Assembly (NCBI RefSeq): GCF_002096335.1
Contig: NZ_NCUW01000026.1
Location: 124,001-188,000, forward strand
DNA length: 64,000 nt
Reading direction: 5' to 3'
DNA from: Streptococcus oralis subsp. dentisani
GTDB taxonomy: Bacteria; Bacillota; Bacilli; Lactobacillales; Streptococcaceae
The notes under the pieces were generated by a model. That model was not told the DNA's origin, ran no database searches, and was given only the letters and a program-made list of their open reading frames with translations. A program made the translations under genes and the position numbers. Shown here in pieces: positions 1-8,443 of the stretch. Each line of letters starts with the position of its first letter. Position 1 is the stretch's first letter.

Positions 1-29
1 AACCAGTCTAGTAATTCTTTTGCAAGCAT
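1..29 (-). CDS. Start of an unidentified CDS cut by the window edge
   Basis: An ATG at 27-29 lies 2 nt beyond the mrnC stop codon. It is preceded by GGAG, which is the end of the mrnC coding sequence and would serve as the ribosome binding site. Only nine codons are visible (MLAKELLDW), too few to identify the product. The tight spacing makes it the next gene of the cysS-mrnC operon. Confidence 0.4.
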
Positions 30-31
30 TT

Positions 32-418
32 CTACTCCTCCACTTTTTGGATACACCACGAAATCAAGGCCTCTAAGCGCTCCACATTTTCTGTCAGATG
101 AAGATAGCCCATAACTGCTTCAAATCCAGTCGACATACGATAAGTCACGACATCCGCATTTTTAGCCTTTGTGTGACTATTGGTATTGCGGCCACGTTTA
201 TAGATTTCTTCTTCTTTTTCCGTAAGGACTTGCTCCTCCAACATCAATGAAATCAAACGAGCCTGAGCCTTGGCCGAGACATACTTGGTCGCCTCTTGGT
301 GGAGTTTATTGGGCTTGGTCATGCCTTTGAGGATGAGGTGGCGACGAATATACATGGAATAAACCGCATCCCCCTCAAAAGCTAGCGCAATCCCATTAAT
401 GAGATTGGCATCAATCAC
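32..418 (-). CDS. mrnC: Mini-ribonuclease III
   Basis: A 128-residue protein, the usual size of Mini-III, an RNase III catalytic domain without a double-stranded RNA binding domain. In this family it acts as a dimer in the cytoplasm and matures 23S rRNA precursor ends. The N-terminal signature AFEGDAVYSMYIRRHL carries the metal-binding Asp, and YRMSTGFEAVMGYLHL near the C-terminus carries the second acidic catalytic region. It overlaps the end of cysS by 8 bases, so translation is probably coupled. The cysS-mrnC neighbourhood is typical of Firmicutes, which supports the call. Confidence 0.93.
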   Translation of the reverse strand: MIDANLINGIALAFEGDAVYSMYIRRHLILKGMTKPNKLHQEATKYVSAKAQARLISLMLEEQVLTEKEEEIYKRGRNTNSHTKAKNADVVTYRMSTGFEAVMGYLHLTENVERLEALISWCIQKVEE

Positions 419-1754
419 GTGTCCACCTCACTCCATCTTTTGTATCCAGTAGTTTAATGCCTTGAGCAGCCAATTGGTCACGGATTTGGTCTGCTGTCGC
501 AAAGTCACGATTGGCACGCGCTTCTTGGCGTTTTTGGATTAAGGCTTCGATTTCTGCATCCAAAACTTCCTCTACAAAGACAATACCAAAGACCTCTAAC
601 ATAGCCGCAAGAGCTTGCTTGACAGCAGCATCATAGTTACCTGAGTTAATCCACTTGGTCATTTCAAAGACTACTGTGATACCGTTGGCAGAGTTGAAAT
701 CCTCATCCATAGCTGCAACAAACTTATCTTTAAAGGCTTGTAACTCTTGAGCATCTACATTTCCGGTAAATGGTTGCTCGTAAGTATTTTTTAGATACTT
801 GAGATTGGTCTCGGCATCGCGAACTGCCTTTTCCGTAAAGTTGATGGGTTTGCGGTAGTGTTGTGTTGCAAAGAAGAAACGAAGCACTTGGCCATCGATG
901 GTTTTGAGGGCATCATGAACAGTGATAAAGTTTCCCAAGGACTTGGACATCTTGACATTGTCGATATTGACAAAGCCATTGTGCATCCAGTAATTGGCAA
1001 ATGTCTTGCCTGTTTTGGCCTCTGACTGGGCAATTTCGTTGGTATGATGTGGAAACTCTAGATCAGCTCCACCGCCGTGGATATCAATGGTATCGCCCAA
1101 AATCTCTGTTGACATGACCGAACATTCGATATGCCAGCCCGGACGACCAGGTCCCCAAGGACTATCCCAAGAAATCTCGCCTGGTTTGGCAGCTTTCCAG
1201 AGAGCAAAGTCCACTGGATTTTCCTTACGTGCCGTTTCTTCATCGGTTCGACCTGAAGCACCCAGCTCCAAATCTTCCAAGGTTTTGTTAGCTAATTTGG
1301 CGTAATTGTGGGATTTTTCCACTCGGAAGTAAACATCTCCTTGACTCTCGTAGGCAAAGCCTTTTTCAATCAAGTCAGCGACAAAACGAATGATGTCAGC
1401 CATAAACTCCACCACACGCGGATGGCGAGTCGCAGGTTTCACGCCTAAGGCCGTCACATCCTCACGAAAGGCAGCGATATACTTGTCCGCAACCTCCTGA
1501 GGCGTGATGCCTTCTTCCTTGGCGCGATGGATAATCCTATCATCTACATCTGTAAAATTGGAAATATAGTTGACTTCAAATCCCCGATACTCAAAATAAC
1601 GGCGAATGGTATCAAAAGCTATTGTTGAGCGGGCATTGCCCACGTGGATGTAGTTGTAGACCGTTGGCCCACAGACATACATCTTAACCTTGCCGTCCTC
1701 AATAGGTACAAATTCTCGCAAATCACGAGACATGGTGTCATAAATTTTAATCAT
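411..1754 (-). CDS. cysS: Cysteine--tRNA ligase
   Basis: Charges tRNA-Cys with cysteine in the cytoplasm (class I aminoacyl-tRNA synthetase). Visible landmarks are the HIGH-like motif in PTVYNYIHVGNARST, the zinc-site segments WHIECSVM and HTNEIAQSE, and the KMSKS loop in VKMSKSLGN. The product is 447 residues from the Met at 1754. A Met three codons further upstream (1763) is in frame but MIKIYDT is the usual streptococcal N-terminus. It is followed by mrnC with an 8-base overlap and preceded by the small DHFR-like gene after a short gap. I see no T-box leader in front of it. Confidence 0.96.
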   Translation of the reverse strand: MIKIYDTMSRDLREFVPIEDGKVKMYVCGPTVYNYIHVGNARSTIAFDTIRRYFEYRGFEVNYISNFTDVDDRIIHRAKEEGITPQEVADKYIAAFREDVTALGVKPATRHPRVVEFMADIIRFVADLIEKGFAYESQGDVYFRVEKSHNYAKLANKTLEDLELGASGRTDEETARKENPVDFALWKAAKPGEISWDSPWGPGRPGWHIECSVMSTEILGDTIDIHGGGADLEFPHHTNEIAQSEAKTGKTFANYWMHNGFVNIDNVKMSKSLGNFITVHDALKTIDGQVLRFFFATQHYRKPINFTEKAVRDAETNLKYLKNTYEQPFTGNVDAQELQAFKDKFVAAMDEDFNSANGITVVFEMTKWINSGNYDAAVKQALAAMLEVFGIVFVEEVLDAEIEALIQKRQEARANRDFATADQIRDQLAAQGIKLLDTKDGVRWTRD

Positions 1755-1771
1755 GCGGTCCACTCCCTTCT

Positions 1772-2293
1772 CTATTTCTGACTTTTTCGGCTGAAAACCA
1801 GCTCTGCAAAAGGGCCAAATTGCCTGAGGCTATCCAGTTGGTAAAAGCGCTGCCCTTCCTCTTGGGTAAAGAGGGGAACCCCCTTTCCTAGGATAAGGGG
1901 CGCTATCTGAATAATGAGGTGGTCGAAAAGATCCGCATCCAAGAGCGGTCCTACCAAGGAATTACCACCAATCACAAAGACATTTTTGCCTTTGTCAATC
2001 TGGTGAACAAAGTCCACCACATCCCCAGCTACTGGCTGGTAATTGCTGACAGGCAGGTGCCCATCATGCGTAAAGACATAGTTTTCCGTAGCTTGATAAA
2101 AACTTTCTACATCTTGCAAATCTTGGATTTCCTCAAAGGTCCGCTTGCCCATGATGGTGATATCCATTTGCCTGTAAAAGTCATCATAGCCTGTATCCTC
2201 TACAGAACCAAGCTGATGCAGCCAGTCTATCCTGTGCTGGCTGTCTGCCAAATAGCCATCCATGGTGATACAGCCGTAAAAATATACTGCCAT
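1772..2293 (-). CDS. Dihydrofolate reductase family protein (RibD C-terminal type)
   Basis: A 173-residue protein of the RibD_C/DHFR-like fold. The features seen are an N-terminal strand followed by MDGYLA, the segment ITIMGKRTFEEI and the nucleotide-binding VFVIGGNSLVGPLL. Proteins of this family use NADPH, but the substrate of this stand-alone streptococcal form is not known and I do not assign one. It lies 8 bases after the nucleoside phosphorylase-like gene and before cysS, so it is part of the same transcription unit. It could be annotated only as a pyrimidine-reductase-like protein. Confidence 0.8.
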   Translation of the reverse strand: MAVYFYGCITMDGYLADSQHRIDWLHQLGSVEDTGYDDFYRQMDITIMGKRTFEEIQDLQDVESFYQATENYVFTHDGHLPVSNYQPVAGDVVDFVHQIDKGKNVFVIGGNSLVGPLLDADLFDHLIIQIAPLILGKGVPLFTQEEGQRFYQLDSLRQFGPFAELVFSRKSQK

Positions 2294-2301
2294 TCTTGTA
2301 G

Positions 2302-3066
2302 TTACCTTTCTAGTTCCTTGGCTATTATCAAAGCGATAGTGAAAAAAGTCATGGCATCAGCTGTCCGCTCTTCATGGCGGACATCCCAGGTTCGGTTATG
2401 ATGGTCCACATAGTCAGCCGTGTAGAAGAACTGATAGACTTTACTCTTGCGGAATTGACTCCAAGCCATGATAGCCGAAGCTTCCATGTCCACCACTTGA
2501 GCTCCAGCAGCCAAGCGACGCTTGACCTTATCAGGCGTTTCCCGATAGAAAGCATCTGTAGTCCAAGTCTTTGTTCGAATGTGCTCAATACCAGATTTAT
2601 TCAAAGCCTCTTCCATGGTTAATAGCAGAGTTTCGTCATAAGCTATCTCATCACTAGCAGGAGCATAATGGTAACTTGTACCTTCATCACGTAGAGCTGA
2701 ACTTGGTAGGATAATTTTATCAGCCTGAATAGACTGATCTAGAACTCCGCAAGAACCCAACACAATAAAGTTCCTAAATCCTCTTGCTTTGAGTTCTTCT
2801 AAGAGCCCAACAACCATCGGGGCTCCAATCGTAGCTATAGCAACTGCTACCTTACTCCCATCCTTTTCATAGATATACCATGGAAATCTACCATTTAGAT
2901 TGGTTAGATAGCCACCTTCATAAACATCTTCAAACTGCTTTACTCGTTCAACGATTTCTCCATTAAAAGATAAAATGATCGTGTCACAGATTTCTCCACC
3001 ACCACGAATACTTCGATCAGTTGGTTCGATAACAGCAGGTACATTTTCGAATTCTTCTAATAGCAT
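2302..3066 (-). CDS. Nucleoside phosphorylase family protein
   Basis: Member of the PNP/UDP phosphorylase superfamily, which splits nucleosides with phosphate to give the base and ribose-1-phosphate. Family signatures are the phosphate and ribose region FIVLGSCGVLDQ and the nucleoside-binding VVDMEASAIMAW. I place the start at the Met at 3066, after the stop of the upstream acetyltransferase gene and a purine-rich GAAAGAG. An in-frame Met at 3084 would overlap that gene by 14 bases and lacks a clear ribosome binding site. The exact substrate (uridine or purine nucleosides) cannot be decided from the sequence. Confidence 0.8.
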   Translation of the reverse strand: MLLEEFENVPAVIEPTDRSIRGGGEICDTIILSFNGEIVERVKQFEDVYEGGYLTNLNGRFPWYIYEKDGSKVAVAIATIGAPMVVGLLEELKARGFRNFIVLGSCGVLDQSIQADKIILPSSALRDEGTSYHYAPASDEIAYDETLLLTMEEALNKSGIEHIRTKTWTTDAFYRETPDKVKRRLAAGAQVVDMEASAIMAWSQFRKSKVYQFFYTADYVDHHNRTWDVRHEERTADAMTFFTIALIIAKELER

Positions 3067-3070
3067 TTTT

Positions 3071-3937
3071 CTACTCTTTCTCATTCAAATAAACTACCTG
3101 TGTCTGTTTGACAAAGCCGATTTTTTCATACAAGCGCTTGGCACCTACGTTGCTATCCTCTACTGCAATCTGAAATTCCTTATCATTTTGCTCAATCAGT
3201 TGGTTGACAAGAGATTTTACAAAATAGCTTCCATAGCCTTTCCCACGTTCAAGTTCCAGTATTACTAAACCATAGAGGTAATTAGTATTACTTGATAAAT
3301 CAACTGTGCAAGTTCCAATGACCTGACCGTTTTTTAATAAAATATATAGGCGACTTTCTGGATCTTTCAGAGCTTCGGCGACATATCTATCCACAACTTC
3401 TCTAGATTCATGTTCCTCTGAAAATACCTGAAATTTCAACTGACTAATTTGATTCTGAAATGAACTATCTGCTAACAAAACTTCCAGATTGGAAACATTT
3501 GCTAACGGATAAGGTCTTCTATCCTTACCTAACCAAGTTTCTGTCTCTTCATCCTCGATTAGTCCCCAATTACTGGCAAAGTCAGGATGATTCTCTAAAA
3601 AAATACGTTCTGCCTGAAAAGTGACTGACCGAATGGGGAAAGAAGCCGTTTCTTTCTCAAAACTAGTAAACAAAGCACGCGCAATTCCCTGTCGGCGATG
3701 TTCTGGATGAACCAGTATCGCTACTTCCACATCTTGATCATCCGCATAGACAGTTAATAAACCAACAAGTTCACTTTTTTCGTAATAAAGAAAAAAGGCG
3801 GGCATGTTTGGGTCAAAATTAAGCATGTTAGAGAGATAGGGTTCACGGTAGGTACCGTCATATTTTTGGCAACAGTTAATTAGGACTTTCGCCTCAGATA
3901 ACTCCTTTGGGCTTAACTTGTTTCTTGCTATAATCAT
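3071..3937 (-). CDS. Tandem GNAT-domain N-acetyltransferase
   Basis: A 288-residue protein with two GNAT folds. The N-terminal one shows the acetyl-CoA loop HPEHRRQGIARALF and the C-terminal one shows ELERGKGYGSYFVKSL. GNAT enzymes move an acetyl group from acetyl-CoA to an amine; the acceptor here is unknown. It lies 11 bases after cysE in the pnp-cysE-GNAT-phosphorylase-DHFR-cysS-mrnC run, so it is likely co-transcribed. The second domain is better conserved at the acetyl-CoA loop and may be the active one; that is inference. Confidence 0.82.
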   Translation of the reverse strand: MIIARNKLSPKELSEAKVLINCCQKYDGTYREPYLSNMLNFDPNMPAFFLYYEKSELVGLLTVYADDQDVEVAILVHPEHRRQGIARALFTSFEKETASFPIRSVTFQAERIFLENHPDFASNWGLIEDEETETWLGKDRRPYPLANVSNLEVLLADSSFQNQISQLKFQVFSEEHESREVVDRYVAEALKDPESRLYILLKNGQVIGTCTVDLSSNTNYLYGLVILELERGKGYGSYFVKSLVNQLIEQNDKEFQIAVEDSNVGAKRLYEKIGFVKQTQVVYLNEKE

Positions 3938-3948
3938 ATAAATATCCT

Positions 3949-4566
3949 TTACAATCCCGACGATCTGTGGCTGGCTTCTCTAGCCTGCTCTAGTTTATTG
4001 ACGTAGTACTCTCGTTTTTCTTCGACTTCGTGGATCGTTGGCTCATCCTTCTGACCGTGAACGCGCACGATCTTAGCTGGAATACCGACAACTGTCACAT
4101 CACTTGGTACGTCTGCCACGACTACTGCAGCAGCACCAACTTTGGCATTTTCACCGATTTCTACCGGTCCGATGACTTGGGCATGGGCTGATATGAGCGC
4201 CCCTTTTCGGACAGTCGGATGGCGTTTGCCACAGTCTTTCCCTGTTCCCCCAAGAGTCACACCATGATAGAGGAGAACTCCCGTCTCAACAATCGCCGTC
4301 TCTCCAATCACCAGACCTGAACCGTGGTCGATAAAGACACCTGAGTCAATCTGGGCACCCGGATGAATCTCGATTTGAGTCCAAAAGCGCCAAAACTGAC
4401 TGTGCATCCGAGCCAGGAGTTTGAAGCCATGATTCCAGAGAAAATGCGAGAGACGGTGGGCAGCTAAGGCCTTGACACCTGGATAAGTCAGCAAAACTTC
4501 CAAACTGTTGCGTGCCGCTGGATCATTTTCTTTTACAATATCAATGGTTTCGCGCCACCATCCCAT
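3949..4566 (-). CDS. cysE: Serine O-acetyltransferase
   Basis: Makes O-acetylserine from serine and acetyl-CoA, the first step of cysteine synthesis. The 205-residue protein has the N-terminal helical domain followed by a left-handed beta-helix of hexapeptide repeats (IHPGAQIDSGVFIDHG, VIGETAIVETGVLLYHG, VTLGGTGKDCGKRHPTV), including the HGVTLGGTG active-site region and the catalytic His in FIDHGSG. The start at 4566 follows a strong AGAAAGGAGA. It lies 14 bases downstream of pnp and upstream of the GNAT gene, and cysS is in the same operon, which links cysteine supply with cysteine charging. Confidence 0.95.
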   Translation of the reverse strand: MGWWRETIDIVKENDPAARNSLEVLLTYPGVKALAAHRLSHFLWNHGFKLLARMHSQFWRFWTQIEIHPGAQIDSGVFIDHGSGLVIGETAIVETGVLLYHGVTLGGTGKDCGKRHPTVRKGALISAHAQVIGPVEIGENAKVGAAAVVVADVPSDVTVVGIPAKIVRVHGQKDEPTIHEVEEKREYYVNKLEQAREASHRSSGL

Positions 4567-4580
4567 ACATTTCTCCTTTC

Positions 4581-6794
4581 TTATTCTGAGTCTTTTGGTT
4601 TGTGCGTAAATTCTTTCTTAGGTTTGTGGTCCTTGTGATGACGTGGACGGTGAGGACGTTCAGACTTTTCACCTTTTTCATCGTGTTCTGGTTTTGGCGG
4701 ACGAGGAAGAAGAGCTTTCATAGAGGCATCGATACGGCCTTTTTCATCAATCTTGATAACCTTAACATCTACTTCATCACCAATGGCTACCAAATCTTCT
4801 ACATTGTTCGTACGAGTCCAAGCCATTTCAGAAATGTGCACAAGTGCATCTGTCTTATCAAAGAGGTTGACAAAGGCACCAAATTTCTCGATACGAACAA
4901 CCTTAGCATGGTAAACTTCATCCACTTTGGCTTCACGAACCAAGCCAGCGATGATTTCTTTGGTACGGTTAATGGCATCTTGGTCGCTAGAGTAGATAGA
5001 AACATTACCTTCTTCGTCGATATCAATCTTAACGCCTGTTTCAGCGATAATCTTGTCAATGGTTTCTCCACCTTTACCGATGACAATCTTAATCTTGTCC
5101 ACATCAATCTTGATGGTATCAATTTTCGGTGCAGTTGGAGCCAATTCTGGACGAACTTCTGGTATCGTTTCTTCAATCACATCAAGGATTTCAAAACGGG
5201 CTTTCTTGGCTTGAGCAAGAGCCTCAGTCAAGATTTCTGCAGTAATCCCTTGAATTTTGATATCCATTTGAAGGGCTGTAATCCCGTCACGAGTACCCGC
5301 AACCTTAAAGTCCATGTCCCCAAAGTGGTCTTCCAAACCTTGGATATCGGTCAAGACAGTGTAGTTGTTTCCATCTGAGATGAGACCCATAGCAATCCCT
5401 GCTACTGGCGCCTTGATTGGCACACCACCAGCCATAAGGGCAAGCGTTCCCGCACAGATAGAGGCTTGAGAAGAAGAACCGTTTGATTCCAAAACTTCTG
5501 CTACCAAGCGGATCGCGTATGGGAATTCTTCCAAACTTGGCAATACTTGAGCAAGAGCACGCTCACCAAGAGCTCCGTGACCAATTTCACGACGACCTGG
5601 CGCACCGTAACGGCCCGTTTCCCCTACAGAGTATTGTGGGAAGTTATAGTGGTGCATAAAGCGTTTCTTGTACTCTGGATCCAACCCATCGATAATTTGA
5701 GTTTCACCCATGGGAGCCAAGGTCAAGACTGAAAGGGCTTGAGTTTGGCCACGAGTAAAGAGACCTGAACCGTGCACACGAGGAAGAAAGTCAACAACCG
5801 CATCCAAAGGACGGATTTCATCAACCTTACGACCGTCAGGACGTACCTTATCTTCTGTAATCAAACGGCGCACTTCAGCGTGTTCCATTTGTTCCAAGAT
5901 TTCAGCCACATCACGCATGATACGGTCAAATTCTTCGTGGTCTGCATATTTTTCTTCGTAAACAGCAGTCACTTGGTCTTTAACTGCTTGAGTTGCAGCT
6001 TCACGAGCCAATTTTTCTTCTACTTGGACCGCTTTTTGGAGGTCACTATTGTAGGATGCGATGATTTCAGCCTGCAAGTCAGCGTCTACATGAAGCAATT
6101 CCACTTCTGCTTTTTCCTTACCGACCACAGCAACGATTTCTTCTTGGAAGGCAATCAATTCTTTAACAGCTTCGTGCCCTTTGAGAAGAGCTTCCAACAT
6201 GATTTCTTCTGATAATTCTTTGGCACCAGACTCAACCATGTTGATAGCGTCCTTGGTACCAGCTACTGTCAATTCAAGAAGTGAGCGCTCTGCTTGTTCT
6301 TGACTAGGGTTGATGATGATTTCACCATCTACATAGCCCACCTGCACCCCAGCGATTGGTCCGTCAAATGGAATATCTGAGATAGAAAGTGCCAAGGATG
6401 AACCAAACATAGCTGCCATTGGTGCAGAGGCATTTTCATCATAAGAAAGGACCGTATTAATCACTTGCACTTCATTACGGAAACCTTCCGCAAACATAGG
6501 ACGGATTGGACGGTCAATCAAACGCGCTGTCAAGGTCGCATCCGTTGAAGGACGTCCTTCACGCTTCATGAAGCCACCAGGAAACTTCCCAGCTGCATAC
6601 ATTTTTTCTTCGTAGTTGACTTGAAGTGGGAAGAAATCCCCAGTTGCCATTTTCTTAGACATAACGGCAGCAGTCAAGACAGTTGACTCACCATAACGGA
6701 CGACAACAGAGCCATTTGCTTGCTTAGCAACCTGACCAGTCTCTACGATCAACTCACGACCCGCAAAAGTCGTTTGAAACACTTGTTTTGTCAT
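4581..6794 (-). CDS. pnp: Polyribonucleotide nucleotidyltransferase (PNPase)
   Basis: Degrades RNA 3' to 5' with phosphate, releasing nucleoside diphosphates, and takes part in mRNA turnover. From the Met at 6794 the product is 737 residues. It has two RNase PH domains separated by an all-helical linker, a KH domain ([14 protein letters not shown]) and an S1 domain ([22 protein letters not shown]), followed by a short, very basic His/Lys/Arg-rich tail. The start is set by AAAGGGG a few bases upstream and by the conserved [15 protein letters not shown]; the in-frame extension to 6929 is repeat sequence, not protein. A roughly 690-base upstream region full of hairpin repeats precedes it. Confidence 0.96.
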   Translation of the reverse strand: MTKQVFQTTFAGRELIVETGQVAKQANGSVVVRYGESTVLTAAVMSKKMATGDFFPLQVNYEEKMYAAGKFPGGFMKREGRPSTDATLTARLIDRPIRPMFAEGFRNEVQVINTVLSYDENASAPMAAMFGSSLALSISDIPFDGPIAGVQVGYVDGEIIINPSQEQAERSLLELTVAGTKDAINMVESGAKELSEEIMLEALLKGHEAVKELIAFQEEIVAVVGKEKAEVELLHVDADLQAEIIASYNSDLQKAVQVEEKLAREAATQAVKDQVTAVYEEKYADHEEFDRIMRDVAEILEQMEHAEVRRLITEDKVRPDGRKVDEIRPLDAVVDFLPRVHGSGLFTRGQTQALSVLTLAPMGETQIIDGLDPEYKKRFMHHYNFPQYSVGETGRYGAPGRREIGHGALGERALAQVLPSLEEFPYAIRLVAEVLESNGSSSQASICAGTLALMAGGVPIKAPVAGIAMGLISDGNNYTVLTDIQGLEDHFGDMDFKVAGTRDGITALQMDIKIQGITAEILTEALAQAKKARFEILDVIEETIPEVRPELAPTAPKIDTIKIDVDKIKIVIGKGGETIDKIIAETGVKIDIDEEGNVSIYSSDQDAINRTKEIIAGLVREAKVDEVYHAKVVRIEKFGAFVNLFDKTDALVHISEMAWTRTNNVEDLVAIGDEVDVKVIKIDEKGRIDASMKALLPRPPKPEHDEKGEKSERPHRPRHHKDHKPKKEFTHKPKDSE

Positions 6795-6842
6795 GTTAAT
6801 CCCCTTTGGATTGATAAAATTATACGCCTTGCCTACAAAGAT

Positions 6843-7212
6843 CAGGATACAAAGGGCGTGAAGAATCCCGTATGAAAATAGGAGATTGACGCAGTGTGTC
6901 ACGCACACCAGGAAATCTATCTTTTTCACTAGGGATTTAGCCCGTGTTCAACTTTCAAGATATTTTGGACGGTTCGGCTTGCCGAACATTTCTGTAGAAA
7001 AATAGGAAGGTGACGCCACACTCGATGAGTGCTAGGAAGCTTATCTTTTTTCCTAAGAAATGAGGCCAAAATTCAATTCATCAAGATACCAAGCCGTTAA
7101 GCAACTCAAAGGAAAATAGAAAATCGAACAACGGAGCGACTGCTCCTAGCTAGATTTATCTTTTTACACAGAGTTGTAGACGTGTTCAGTTACACAAGAT
7201 ACAAATCATTCG
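6843..7212. repeat. Three tandem degenerate ~115-bp hairpin units upstream of pnp
   Basis: Three units begin with GAAAA(A)TAG at 6874, 6997 and 7112 (spacing 123 and 115 bases), and the tail of a fourth (GATACAAAG) is at 6845. Each unit, read on the plus strand, holds the start motif, a small hairpin, then TTATCTTTTT or a close variant, a less conserved middle with TGTTCA, and ends in AAGATA. The hairpin stems differ in sequence but keep the pairing: GTGTG/CACAC (6894-6908), CACTC/GAGTG (7019-7031), GGAGC/GCTCC (7133-7146). Unit 1 also has a 7-bp GTTCGGC/GCCGAAC hairpin in its variable end. Two further units are at 60219 and 60333. I cannot match the family to BOX or RUP by eye; comparison with SPRITE is still open. 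Confidence 0.75.
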
Positions 7213-7330
7213 AAAGGATTGATGCTAAAGCATCTAAGCCTTTCACGCTAATCGCTATCATGCAATTAGCTAAATGCTTTACTAACTCTCTCGTCAAATA
7301 ACATCGATTTGACTCGCTTGTGTCGCTCCA
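7213..7330. other. Cluster of three hairpins in the pnp upstream region
   Basis: Downstream of the tandem units (plus-strand direction) lie three consecutive inverted repeats: GAAAGG...CCTTTC enclosing GATGC/GCATC (about 7212-7246), GCTAAT/ATTAGC (about 7248-7271) and GTCAAAT/ATTTGAC (about 7294-7314). Read in the pnp sense the cluster comes first and is followed by the tandem units. No gene is visible. The AT-rich stretch 7395-7412 has minus-strand TATGATAAAAT, a possible -10 for pnp, but no convincing -35 goes with it. Confidence 0.5.
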
Positions 7331-7434
7331 ACCAAATTTGAAAAATTCTTAAAACTTTAATACCCTCATCTTTGTATCAAGTACGTACAGAGTCTATTTT
7401 ATCATATTTTTCTTAAAAAGTGCGGGCTTTTCTA

Positions 7435-7474
7435 TTAAAAAGGAACCATTCCCCTCACCTGAGAAGAATGGTTT
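7435..7474 (-). terminator. Rho-independent terminator of metF
   Basis: An 8-bp stem, AACCATTC (7444-7451) paired with GAATGGTT (7466-7473), is followed on the minus strand by a run of five T. It lies just after the metF stop codon and separates the met genes from pnp. Confidence 0.8.
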
Positions 7475-7482
7475 GCTTTTTA

Positions 7483-8349
7483 TTATCCTAAAGACTGATG
7501 GTTAAACAAGGCATGGGTTGCTTGGTGGATGTATTTTGCTGTTTCAGCATTGTTCATGGTGTAAAGATGCACACCTGCGACATCCTGAGTGACCAAGTCC
7601 ACGATTTGGTCCACGGCATAGGCAAGTCCTGCTGCTCTGAGCGACTCAGGATCATGCTCATACTTGTCTAAAATGGCCTTGAATTTTCGCGGAATATGGA
7701 TATTCTCACACGTTTTCAAGAGACGAAGCGCTTGATTACGGTTAAGAATCGGCATGATACCCGCATGAATAGGAACATCAATCCCTGCCAAGGTACACTT
7801 GTCTTGGAAGTCATAGAAACGCTCATTGTCAAAGAAAAGTTGCGTTACGAGACTCGAACAGCCTGCGTCTACTTTCTTCTTGAGATTTTGGATATCCGAA
7901 ATCTGGTTTGGCGAGTCAGGGTGTCCCTCTGGGTAGCAAGCTCCGACAATCTCAAAATGAGGAGCTTGTTCCTTGATGAACTCGATCAAGTCCGTTGCGT
8001 AGCGAAAATCCTTTTGTGGCTCCACATCAGGGATGATATCTCCACGCAAGGCTAAGATTTTCTGTACCCCAACCTTGTCCAAGTCCGCAATAGTTTCAGC
8101 AACCTTTTCCTTGTTCAGATAGATAGCGGGCAAGTGGGCAATGGTCGGAATCGCCAAGTCATTCTGGATAAAGTCAGCCAAACGAACCGTCGTTTCCTTG
8201 ATATTAAATTTATTATTGCTGGCAGTTACACTGATAAAGTGCGGTGCTAGCTCCCGCATATCCTGCAAGGCTGAAATAATTTTATCATTACCCACAGCTG
8301 GGTTTGGAGGGAACACTTCAAATGAAAGTGACGGAGTTTGGCGTGACAT
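7483..8349 (-). CDS. metF: Methylenetetrahydrofolate reductase
   Basis: Reduces 5,10-methylene-THF to 5-methyl-THF with NAD(P)H and FAD, providing the methyl donor for the MetE reaction next door. The protein starts MSRQTPSLSFEVFPPNP, the conserved first strand of the TIM barrel with its catalytic Glu, and contains the folate and FAD-binding segments ALRGD and GACYPEGHPD. It is 288 residues from the Met at 8349; a Met two codons upstream (8355) is also possible. It lies 94 bases after metE and ends at a clear terminator, so metE-metF form a two-gene operon under methionine control. Confidence 0.96.
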   Translation of the reverse strand: MSRQTPSLSFEVFPPNPAVGNDKIISALQDMRELAPHFISVTASNNKFNIKETTVRLADFIQNDLAIPTIAHLPAIYLNKEKVAETIADLDKVGVQKILALRGDIIPDVEPQKDFRYATDLIEFIKEQAPHFEIVGACYPEGHPDSPNQISDIQNLKKKVDAGCSSLVTQLFFDNERFYDFQDKCTLAGIDVPIHAGIMPILNRNQALRLLKTCENIHIPRKFKAILDKYEHDPESLRAAGLAYAVDQIVDLVTQDVAGVHLYTMNNAETAKYIHQATHALFNHQSLG

Positions 8350-8443
8350 AGTCATTATCCTTTTCTTTTTAATTTCATGATTGCTAAGCCGGCTTGGGCC
8401 AAGCAGTTCCTTGATCAGTCAGTGTCACGAGCGAAATCTTATC

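Noticed and set aside
4602..6212. Long plus-strand open frames opposite pnp (up to 258 codons)
   Set aside because: They are antisense shadows of a strongly conserved gene with no ribosome binding site or family resemblance.
6795..6929. N-terminal extension of PNPase by 45 residues
   Set aside because: The extension is translated from the repeat region; the ribosome binding site and conserved start are at 6794.
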